From: Corynebacterium stercoris
Lineage (GTDB): Bacteria > Actinomycetota > Actinomycetes > Mycobacteriales > Mycobacteriaceae
Length of the DNA: 64,000 bases
Assembly (NCBI RefSeq): GCF_024160105.1
Contig: NZ_JAMFTQ010000002.1
Coordinates: 217,195 to 281,194 of the forward strand
Reading direction: 5' to 3'
Each line of letters begins with the position of its first letter. The stretch's first letter is position 1. Below the pieces are notes generated by a model. It worked only from the letters and a program-made list of their open reading frames with translations. It ran no database searches and was not told the DNA's origin. Shown here one piece after another: positions 57,662-64,000 of this stretch. Made by a program: the position numbers and the translations under genes.

Positions 57662-58414
57662 ATGACAGACACCATCAGCACAGACCTCGCAGCGATCGGG
57701 CTCGGTTTTCCCAAGTGGCAGGATGCCGTGGAAGCCGCGATCGCCTCTGGCTCCCTCGCCGTCACCGGCGAGGTGCGCGGCGGGCAGCTGATCCAGTACG
57801 TCGACGCATCCGGTGCCCAGCTCAACATCTTGGCGGTGGAACCTTTCGCAACCTTCGCCGGCTTCGACTCCACCACCCGCGCATACGCGCACATTACTCC
57901 GCTCACGGACGTTGTCGCGCTTGCCGATGTGGTTGATCCCCACGGCAACACCATGGCGTCTGCCACGGTGAACCTCGCACAGGGTCCGCTGGTTGTCGAC
58001 GAAGCCACGCTCCAGTGGCAAGAGCTCGGCGTCACCGCCCTCGTGCTTGAGCACGAACGATTCGAGTCCATCGACGCGTACCTCACCGCCAACCCCGGAA
58101 CCGTGGTCGGCGAAGTCCGTTCCAAGGGCGCCGAGGCGGTTGCCAACGGCGCAGCCAGTGCCCCCGACGCGAGCGCGGAGTTCTCCGCCCGCGTCCTTGG
58201 TGCCGAGTACCGCACCTCCCAGCTCACCGGCCAGCGCTTCATCCACGTGTCAGTGGACGCGGCTTTCCCCTTCGACGTGTGCCTGCCGGACGGCGACCTG
58301 CCGGAGCGCGACAGCGTCATCGCAGGCACCGCGGTGCTCGCCGGCTCCATCCCAGCCCCGTCCGGCGGCGGCTGCGGCGGTTGCGGAGGCTCCTGCGGCT
58401 GCGGCGGCCACTAA
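57662..58414 (+). CDS. Conserved hypothetical protein with Cys/Gly-rich metal-binding-like tail
   Basis: 250 aa, no signal peptide or membrane helix. Two similar beta-rich halves are suggested (FPKWQDAVEAAIASGSLAV; then ASAEFSARVLGAEYRTSQL). The last 15 residues, GGGCGGCGGSCGCGG then His, hold four Cys in CxxCxxxCxC spacing, a pattern that could bind zinc, copper or an Fe-S cluster. I do not recognise the family. TAGGGT lies 8 nt before ATG 57662 (leaderless pattern). The membrane protein gene 18 nt downstream is likely cotranscribed. Confidence 0.72.
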   Translation: MTDTISTDLAAIGLGFPKWQDAVEAAIASGSLAVTGEVRGGQLIQYVDASGAQLNILAVEPFATFAGFDSTTRAYAHITPLTDVVALADVVDPHGNTMASATVNLAQGPLVVDEATLQWQELGVTALVLEHERFESIDAYLTANPGTVVGEVRSKGAEAVANGAASAPDASAEFSARVLGAEYRTSQLTGQRFIHVSVDAAFPFDVCLPDGDLPERDSVIAGTAVLAGSIPAPSGGGCGGCGGSCGCGGH

Positions 58415-58432
58415 AGGGAGCACCCGGCACCC

Positions 58433-58948
58433 ATGAAATCCTCGGATCGCGACCTCGCCCGCGCCATCGCGGGTGCGTTGGTGCTCGCCGCCGTGGTGAT
58501 GCTTGTGGTGCTACTGCGCGTGCCGGGGCTGATCCTCTCCCTCATCCTCGTCGCCTTCGTGGTGATGGTCGGGCGGAAGTACCAGCCCAGCCCCGAAGTT
58601 GAGGCACTCCATGCGTCGCTGAGCTACGCGCGCGACGACATCATGGAGGTCCTCACCTCCTACGAGCAACTGCAGACCGGCGCCACCGCGGCCGACATCG
58701 CGGACCGCACGTTGTACTACCCCGCCCTGGCAAACCCGGACAACTCCGTGCCGGAGGTCAACGAGTTCCTCCTGCGCGCCTCCTCCGCGCGGCGCTTCGT
58801 TGCGCGTATCGACGCATATTTAGAAGACCCGCTGCTCGACCGCGCCAAGCTAGAAAAGCTCATCAACGTGGCAGACCAGCGGGCCTTCGAATTGCAGACG
58901 GCGTGGGACGACGCCCGCCGCGCGGCGCGCGAGATCGGGCCGGCGTAG
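58433..58948 (+). CDS. Conserved membrane protein with coiled-coil tail, unknown
   Basis: 171 aa. A hydrophobic hairpin at residues ~10-46 (AIAGALVLAAVVMLVVLLRV and LILSLILVAFVVMVG), then a cytoplasmic helical domain (SYARDDIMEVLTSYEQLQ, RASSARRFVARIDAYLED, NVADQRAFELQTAWDDARRA). Probably in one operon with the Cys-tailed protein. No family recognised. Converges on dapF with a 9-nt gap. Confidence 0.72.
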   Translation: MKSSDRDLARAIAGALVLAAVVMLVVLLRVPGLILSLILVAFVVMVGRKYQPSPEVEALHASLSYARDDIMEVLTSYEQLQTGATAADIADRTLYYPALANPDNSVPEVNEFLLRASSARRFVARIDAYLEDPLLDRAKLEKLINVADQRAFELQTAWDDARRAAREIGPA

Positions 58949-58957
58949 GGCCGAGAC

Positions 58958-59794
58958 TTAGCCCAGCCCGCCTGCCAGCACCCCGCGAGCCACGATGCGG
59001 GACGGGCCGGTCATCTGGGCGCGGCCGTCCTGCAGCTCGATGGTCAGCGCACCCCCGGGGACGTTCACGGTGACTTGGCCGTGCTCGATACCGGCGTCGG
59101 CGAGCGCGGTTTGGGCGGCGGCGACGGTGCCGGTGCCGCAGGAGCGGGTCTCCCCCACGCCGCGTTCCCACACGCGCATGTGCACCTCGCCGCCGTCCTC
59201 GCCCGGTGCGAGCTCGGTGAGCACCTCCACGTTCACGCCCGCGGGGAAGAACTCGCGGTCGAACTCCGGCTGGGAGAACGGCATCGCGGCGAGCTCCTCG
59301 GCGGTGAGACCGGGGATCACGCAGGCGAGGTGCGGGTTGCCCACGTCGACACCGATGCCGGCGAATTCAAAGTCCCCCATCCGCGCGGTGGACACGCCAG
59401 TGACCGCAACCGGGCCCATGTCGACGGACACGGTCGCGTCGACACCGTCGGCGGCGAGCACGCGGATGACTTTCACGCCGGCGCGGGTGTCCACCTCGAA
59501 CTTCTCGGCGGTCTCGAGGTCCTCGGCCACCAGGACGTGAGCGAAGGCGCGGATCCCGTTCCCGCACATCTCCGCAATGGAGCCGTCGGCGTTGCGGTAA
59601 TCCATGAACCACCGCCCGGTCTCGGGGGAACGCACGACACGCAAGAGGCCGTCGCCGCCAATGCCGGCGCGGCGGTCGCACAGCCACGCAACCTGCTCGG
59701 CGGTGAGGTCGAGCTCGTCGTTGACATCGGTGAGCACCACGAAGTCATTCTCAGTGGCGTGGGCTTTGATGAAGGGCAGTTGCGCGGTATTCAC
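58958..59794 (-). CDS. dapF: Diaminopimelate epimerase
   Basis: 278 aa. Converts LL- to meso-diaminopimelate for lysine and peptidoglycan synthesis. The two active-site Cys are Cys77 ([15 protein letters not shown]) and the one in [14 protein letters not shown] (~218). Start GTG 59794 lies 7 nt after TAAGCT on the minus strand (leaderless pattern). The miaA gene upstream ends 10 nt away. Confidence 0.96.
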   Translation of the reverse strand: MNTAQLPFIKAHATENDFVVLTDVNDELDLTAEQVAWLCDRRAGIGGDGLLRVVRSPETGRWFMDYRNADGSIAEMCGNGIRAFAHVLVAEDLETAEKFEVDTRAGVKVIRVLAADGVDATVSVDMGPVAVTGVSTARMGDFEFAGIGVDVGNPHLACVIPGLTAEELAAMPFSQPEFDREFFPAGVNVEVLTELAPGEDGGEVHMRVWERGVGETRSCGTGTVAAAQTALADAGIEHGQVTVNVPGGALTIELQDGRAQMTGPSRIVARGVLAGGLG

Positions 59795-59804
59795 GTCGAC
59801 GAGC

Positions 59805-60713
59805 TTAACGCTCCTCGACTGTCTTCAGTGCCTCCCCCACCACGTCCTCGCCGGCCGCGTCGAGCCACACAATCCGCGGGTCTCGGTTGAACCAGGAGCG
59901 CTGACGGCGCACGTAGCGCCGGGTGCCGGTGATGGTCTGCTCGCAGGCGTCGGCAAGCGAAAGTTCCCCGTCGAGGTGCGCGAGGACCTGCGCGTACCCG
60001 ATGGCGCGGCCTGCGGTGGATTCTCGGACGAGGCCTCGGGCGACGAGGCCGCGGACTTCGTCGACAAGCCCCTGCTCGAACATTTGGCGGGTGCGCAGCT
60101 CAATCCGCGGGTTCAGCCAGGCCGCGTCCGTGCGCAGCCCAAGGATGCGGGTACCCCAGCGCGGCGGCGCGTCCTTCGGCGGCTGCGAGGCCTGGAAAGG
60201 TTGGCCGGTGAGCTCGATGACTTCGAGGGCGCGGACGGTGCGGCGCGGGTCCTTGTCCTCGATGACGCGGGCGGCTTCCGGGTCCACCTCCGCGAGCTCG
60301 GCGTGCAGCGCGTCGACACCGATCTCGGCGAGGCGGGCCTCGTAGCGCGCGCGGACTGTGGGATCGGTGGGCGGGAACTGCCAGTCGTCGAGCAGCGATT
60401 GCGCGTAGAGCATCGACCCGCCCACCAGGATTGGCACCTTGCCGCGCGCGGCGATCTCCTCGACGGTGTCCACCGCGAGCGCCTGATACTCTGCGACGGA
60501 CGCGGTGCGCGTGACCTCCCAAATGTCGAGCAGGTGGTGCGGGATTCCTTCTCGTTCCGACGGCTGAAGCTTCGCCGTCCCGATATCCATCCCGCGGTAC
60601 AGCTGCATCGAGTCGACGTTGACGATCTCCCCGTCGAGGCGCTGCGCGAGCGCGATCCCCAGCGCGGACTTGCCGCTGGCGGTGGGGCCGACGACTGCGA
60701 TGGGCGCTAGCAT
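59805..60713 (-). CDS. miaA: tRNA dimethylallyltransferase
   Basis: 302 aa. Adds an isopentenyl group to A37 of tRNAs reading UNN codons. P-loop GPTASGKS (residues 9-16), [39 protein letters not shown] and the C-terminal [16 protein letters not shown] 60713 has GGGAGG 5 nt upstream. It overlaps the end of the upstream gene by 7 nt, so the two are translationally linked. Confidence 0.95.
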   Translation of the reverse strand: MLAPIAVVGPTASGKSALGIALAQRLDGEIVNVDSMQLYRGMDIGTAKLQPSEREGIPHHLLDIWEVTRTASVAEYQALAVDTVEEIAARGKVPILVGGSMLYAQSLLDDWQFPPTDPTVRARYEARLAEIGVDALHAELAEVDPEAARVIEDKDPRRTVRALEVIELTGQPFQASQPPKDAPPRWGTRILGLRTDAAWLNPRIELRTRQMFEQGLVDEVRGLVARGLVRESTAGRAIGYAQVLAHLDGELSLADACEQTITGTRRYVRRQRSWFNRDPRIVWLDAAGEDVVGEALKTVEER

Positions 60714-61309
60714 GCGACCTCCCACACGCCGACGTAGCGGCCGACACCGAGCGTGTCGTCGGCGTCGATCAGCTCCGCGCTTGCCGGGGAAAGCTCAGCA
60801 AGCATTGTCCAGGGCTCGGGCTTGACGACGCCCGCTTCCTTCAGCGTCTCAGCTTCAGCCAGCCCTGCACCGCCTGCGATGAATCGCTGCAGTGCGGCGT
60901 GGATCTCGGGTGCAGAGTCGATAAACGCGAGCGGCGCGCGCGGAGTGAGGCCGGCAGGGCCGTCCGCAACGATGACGGTGAGTGCATCCGGGTCGAGTGC
61001 ACCGATGGTCCCCCGGGCCGGACGGTACTCGCGCTTGCCGAGTAGGTAGCGTGCGAGCAGCTCGCCGAGATAATTGCCCGCCCCGACTTGGACGTGCGGA
61101 GCACCCCAGGCGGTGAAGGTGCCGGTGCGTGCGGTGTATTCGTCGTCGGAAAGCGGGCACACCACGTCCACCGGCAACCCCGAGAAGCGGGCAGACATCT
61201 CGCGCACGGCCCCGGCCAGGCGTTTCGACGCGGCATCCGCCGGTGCCAGCGCCGTGACGAGCGCCGGTGAGCCGGGGATGATCAGCACGGGGGCAAGGAT
61301 TGATTCCAC
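60707..61309 (-). CDS. Rv2728c-like conserved protein upstream of miaA
   Basis: 200 aa cytoplasmic protein, Gly/Ala-rich. Segments [38 protein letters not shown] and [20 protein letters not shown] recall class III extradiol-dioxygenase-like (MEMO) folds, but the metal-binding His pair is not clear. Same place as Rv2728c in mycobacteria. GTG 61309 lies 7 nt after TAGGGT on the minus strand (leaderless pattern), so I prefer it over GTG 61318. Function unknown. Confidence 0.75.
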   Translation of the reverse strand: MESILAPVLIIPGSPALVTALAPADAASKRLAGAVREMSARFSGLPVDVVCPLSDDEYTARTGTFTAWGAPHVQVGAGNYLGELLARYLLGKREYRPARGTIGALDPDALTVIVADGPAGLTPRAPLAFIDSAPEIHAALQRFIAGGAGLAEAETLKEAGVVKPEPWTMLAELSPASAELIDADDTLGVGRYVGVWEVAC

Positions 61310-61434
61310 CTGCCCCACCCTAGCCAGTTAGGAAGGTAAACCTGCCCCGCGGCGGTCGGACCACGGTAAAGTTGGAACACACTCGCTTTGCACGGCAGCC
61401 GCGTCGCGCGGCACAGCAGAAAGGATCCGCTTCG

Positions 61435-62838
61435 ATGACCACCCCCAACCAGCCCACGCCCACCCCGGGCGAGGCTACGCCTCGTCCGAACCCTTCCGCG
61501 ATGGCGAACCGGGCACCGAAGCCGGGCCCGCGCCCGGGTGCTCGTCCTGGCTCCGCTGACCAGCAGCAGACCACCCCGTCCCCGGTGCCCAAGCCGGCGG
61601 CGGGTGCAGGTGCGGTGAAGTCCGATCCCTCCAAGTTCGGCCGCATCGACGAGGCTGGCACCGTGTTCCTCACCCGCGGCGGCGAAGAGCGCGAGATTGG
61701 CTCCTGGCAGGCCGGTACCCCGGAGGAGGGCCTGGCGCACTACGGCCAGCGTTTCGACGATCTGGTCACCGAGGTCGAGCTGTTCGAATCCCGCCTCAAG
61801 GCCCACCCTGAGGACGCCGCCAGCCTGCGTACCAACGCCCAGGCGCTGAAGGACTCGCTGGCAGAGACTGCTGCGATCGGCGACTTCGACGCGCTCGAGG
61901 CTCGCCTGGACGCAGTCATCGCCGAGACTGCCGAAGCCGGCGAGCGCGCCAAGGAAGCGAAGGCCGCCCGCCGCGCCGAGGCAATCGCCCGCAAAGAGAC
62001 CCTCGCTGCCGAAGCAGAAGACCTCGCCGAGAACTCCACGGACTGGAAGGTTGCGGGCGACCGCATCCGCGACATCCTCGAGGAGTGGCGTACCATCCGC
62101 GGCATCGACCGCAAGACCGATGACGCGCTGTGGAAGCGCTACTCCCGCGCCCGCGACAGCTTCAACCGTCGCCGCGGCTCACACTTCGCCGAGCTGGATC
62201 GCGGCCGCGCCGCTGCGAAGAAGGCCAAGGAGGAGTTGGTCACCCGCGCAGAGGCGCTGAAGGACTCCACCGAGTGGAACGAGACCGCCCGCGCATTCCG
62301 CGACCTGATGAAGGAGTGGAAGGCCGCCGGCCGCGCCCCGCGCGAGGTCGACGACAAGCTATGGGAGCAGTTCCGCGCAGCGCAGGACCACTTCTTCGAC
62401 GCCCGCAACGCCGTCAACGCCGAGCGCGACAAGGAGTTCGTTGCCAACGCCGAGGCCAAGGACTCCCTGCTCGCCGAGTACGACCCGCTCATCGACCCGT
62501 CCAAGGGCCTCGACGCCGCCAAGGCCAAGCTGCGCGAGCTGCAGGACAAGTGGGAGGAGATCGGCTTCGTGCCGCGCGGACAGGTCCGCGAGTACGAGGA
62601 CAAGATCGCCAAGATTGAGAAGCGCGTGTCCGATGCCGAGGATTCCCGTTGGCGCAAGTCTGACCCGGCCGCCCAGGACAAGGTGAACCAGTTCCAGGCC
62701 CGCGCAGACGAGTTCGCCGCGCAGGCGGATGCCGCCGAGGCAAAGGGCAACGCCAAGAAGGCTACTGAACTGCGCGAGCAGGCGAAGCAGTGGCAGGAGT
62801 TCGCCGACGTGGCGGCCAAGGCGGCGAGCGACCGCTAG
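61435..62838 (+). CDS. DUF349 coiled-coil protein (Rv2731-like)
   Basis: 467 aa. A Pro-rich N-terminus (~1-60), then a globular start (FGRIDEAGTVFLTRGGEERE) and repeated DUF349 helical modules (TDWKVAGDRIRDILEEWRTI, TEWNETARAFRDLMKEWKAA, and a third near LRELQDKWEEIGFVPRG), with each module ending in a Trp-containing helix. Highly charged, probably elongated and cytoplasmic. In mycobacteria it lies near miaA too. Function unknown. AAAGGA precedes ATG 61435. Confidence 0.85.
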   Translation: MTTPNQPTPTPGEATPRPNPSAMANRAPKPGPRPGARPGSADQQQTTPSPVPKPAAGAGAVKSDPSKFGRIDEAGTVFLTRGGEEREIGSWQAGTPEEGLAHYGQRFDDLVTEVELFESRLKAHPEDAASLRTNAQALKDSLAETAAIGDFDALEARLDAVIAETAEAGERAKEAKAARRAEAIARKETLAAEAEDLAENSTDWKVAGDRIRDILEEWRTIRGIDRKTDDALWKRYSRARDSFNRRRGSHFAELDRGRAAAKKAKEELVTRAEALKDSTEWNETARAFRDLMKEWKAAGRAPREVDDKLWEQFRAAQDHFFDARNAVNAERDKEFVANAEAKDSLLAEYDPLIDPSKGLDAAKAKLRELQDKWEEIGFVPRGQVREYEDKIAKIEKRVSDAEDSRWRKSDPAAQDKVNQFQARADEFAAQADAAEAKGNAKKATELREQAKQWQEFADVAAKAASDR

Positions 62839-63518
62839 TGCCCACCGCACTCCAGTTTGTGCCCCGACCCCACGCGACCGGCACCGCGCACACCGCGCAT
62901 GCCGAAGCCGTGATCGGGGCATATGCCTTTTCCGCCACCCTGGCGATTCAGGACATCACGGGCCTGGCCACCTCCGGCGTCACCGCGTCCCACATCGCGA
63001 AGCGCCTCGAGGGCTCCGCCGAGTCGGAGGCGCTGCTCTTTGCCATCACGTCCCGCCACGCGCTGCGCCCCGTCACCGATCTCGGCTACCCCGAGCTCAT
63101 GGAGGACGACCTCCTGGACATCGACGCCTGGGTCTTCATCTCCCTGCCCCTGCTCGAGGACACCGGTGTCGTCGAGGCGAACGTCACCCTCGACGCGTCC
63201 ATCGCGCCGCTTCCCGGCGAGGAGGTTCCCGCCGCGCCCTGGCACGGGGCTTTCACGCTTATCGACGATCTTTCTACCCACCTCGCCCGCCCCACCCGCC
63301 AACTGTGGGTTACCCACCCCGTCGGCGACTGGACCCCGCCGGGAGCGCAGGAGTTCGGCTACGCCGCCGCCTTCCGCGAGGACCAGGCGGTGTTCAAAGC
63401 GGAAGCTGCGGTTGGCCTGCAGGCCACTGCCAGCGCTCGTGCAGCCGCCCCTGCCAGCGCAGACCCCCATAGTCATGACCCCATAGTGGCCGAAAAATCG
63501 GGCGGTGTCATGTGGTGA
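62838..63518 (+). CDS. Conserved hypothetical protein, C-terminus possibly altered by an insertion
   Basis: 226 aa. GTG 62838 shares a G with the TAG of the DUF349 gene (TAGTG), so translation is coupled. The body is a mixed alpha/beta protein (GAYAFSATLAIQDITGLATS, DIDAWVFISLPLLEDTGVVE, THLARPTRQLWVTHPVGDWT). The last ~25 residues (after ARAAAPASADPHSHD) look unrelated and run into the non-coding start of the next element, so the native end may be lost. No known family recognised. Confidence 0.6.
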   Translation: MPTALQFVPRPHATGTAHTAHAEAVIGAYAFSATLAIQDITGLATSGVTASHIAKRLEGSAESEALLFAITSRHALRPVTDLGYPELMEDDLLDIDAWVFISLPLLEDTGVVEANVTLDASIAPLPGEEVPAAPWHGAFTLIDDLSTHLARPTRQLWVTHPVGDWTPPGAQEFGYAAAFREDQAVFKAEAAVGLQATASARAAAPASADPHSHDPIVAEKSGGVMW

Positions 63519-63544
63519 ATGCGCCACCTGACCGGGAGGTTGTT

Positions 63545-64000
63545 GTGGGTCGACGTTCGACGCCTATGCATGTGCGCCAGGCTGCGCTGGCCAGGGTTGA
63601 AGCGGGTGAGGGGGTGTATGCCGTCGCCCGCGATGTAGGCGTGGGACCGGATCGGGTGTACGCCTGGATGAAAGCTGCCGGGGTTGTGCCACCCCAGACC
63701 AAAAGCGCGCGGGCGAAGGATCTGGTGCTGGGCGATGCGGTGCAGTTGTGGCAGGCAGGGATGTCAATTGATCAGGCGGCGGCAGCGGTAGGACTAACTG
63801 AAGCGCAGTTGCGTTACCGTTTGCAGAAAGCGGGTTTAGTTTCGGTCAAGCCGGGCAAATCCCCAACGCCTATGCACGTGCGCCAGGCTGCGCTGGCCAG
63901 GGTTGAAGCGGGTGAGGGGGTGTATGCCGTCGCCCGCGATGTAGGCGTGGGACCGGATCGGGTGTACGCCTGGATGAAAGCTGCCGGGGTTACACCACCC
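63545..64000 (+). CDS. Tandem helix-turn-helix protein, probable transposase N-terminus (cut by window edge)
   Basis: 152 codons are visible with no stop. GTG 63545 has GGGAGG 5 nt upstream. Module A (HVRQAALARVEAGEGVYAVA then RDVGVGPDRVYAWMKAAGV) and module B (DLVLGDAVQLWQAGMSIDQA then AAAVGLTEAQLRYRLQKAGL) are both helix-turn-helix-like. Module A then recurs almost unchanged 102 codons later. Tandem HTH units like this occur at the N-terminus of some transposases, which is my best guess, but no catalytic domain is visible. It could also be a repeat-built DNA-binding protein. Confidence 0.55.
   Translation, partial: MGRRSTPMHVRQAALARVEAGEGVYAVARDVGVGPDRVYAWMKAAGVVPPQTKSARAKDLVLGDAVQLWQAGMSIDQAAAAVGLTEAQLRYRLQKAGLVSVKPGKSPTPMHVRQAALARVEAGEGVYAVARDVGVGPDRVYAWMKAAGVTPP
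63560..63694 (+). repeat. 135-nt direct repeat, first copy
   Basis: Matches 63866-64000 at about 131 of 135 positions: one synonymous change (CAT/CAC) and a cluster of three near the end (GTG to ACA, Val to Thr). The period is 306 nt, exactly 102 codons. Confidence 0.95.
63866..64000 (+). repeat. 135-nt direct repeat, second copy (reaches window edge)
   Basis: Second copy of 63560-63694 in the same reading frame. Whether a second module B or further copies follow lies outside the window. Confidence 0.95.

Overview
The window is high-GC actinobacterial chromosome, almost certainly from a Corynebacterium species. It carries a trehalose-type mycolyltransferase, the arabinogalactan/lipoarabinomannan arabinosyltransferase AftC, the sigA / sigB / dtxR-galE block, divS-lexA-nrdR, an actinobacterial HemQ and many DUFs typical of the Corynebacteriales (DUF3000, DUF3039, DUF3093, DUF3099, DUF3710, DUF4192, DUF4193). 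From about 8.3 kb to 62.8 kb the gene order largely follows the conserved corynebacterial/mycobacterial core around sigA, sigB, lexA, hflX, dapF and miaA.

Layout. 1-4.3 kb: 5' end of thrS, then a minus-strand copper/heme cluster (PCuAC chaperone lipoprotein, CopC, Tat-exported Dyp peroxidase) and a mycolyltransferase. 4.4-7.2 kb: a lone single-chain restriction-modification enzyme (nuclease plus N6-adenine methyltransferase). 7.36-8.25 kb: a tRNA-Val(CAC) on the minus strand and a six-tRNA plus-strand cluster Gly-Val-Gly-Cys-Val-Gly. 8.3-15.3 kb: RibD-C reductase, aftC, msrB, hemQ, DUF3000, RNase D, dxs. 15.4-22.5 kb: RNA m5U methyltransferase, DUF3710, dut, DUF3093, DUF4193, suhB-like phosphatase, ppgK, sigA.

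22.5-26.8 kb is an accessory island behind the sigA terminator. It holds structured 53-nt repeats, a dead IS481-type transposase 3' end, a TetR regulator with an ABC exporter, a short orphan frame whose Shine-Dalgarno lies in a hairpin, a small membrane protein, and more copies of the same repeats. 26.8-35.1 kb: DUF4190 protein, SF2 helicase, DUF3039, DUF3099, methyltransferase, dtd, sigB, dtxR, galE. 35.1-43.7 kb: DUF4192, PAC2 protein, HelY-type helicase, D-amino-acid dehydrogenase-like oxidoreductase, ahpD/ahpC and divergent oxyR. 43.7-49.5 kb: hrpA, nrdR, divS, lexA. 49.5-53.8 kb: fructose PTS locus (DeoR regulator, 1-phosphofructokinase, EIIABC, HPr). 53.8-62.8 kb: uracil permease, nagB, hflX, a Cys/Gly-tailed orphan, a membrane protein, dapF, miaA and its neighbour, a DUF349 protein. 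The right edge enters an open frame whose helix-turn-helix module is duplicated in frame and almost identical.

Expression logic. Many start codons follow a TANNNT hexamer by 6-8 nt, which predicts leaderless transcripts. Stress and metal control is dense: DtxR, OxyR, LexA, NrdR, SigB with an ECF-like promoter, and an OxyR-AhpC/AhpD peroxide module. The strongest candidates for something undescribed are the tandem HTH protein at the right edge and the structured repeats bracketing the exporter island.
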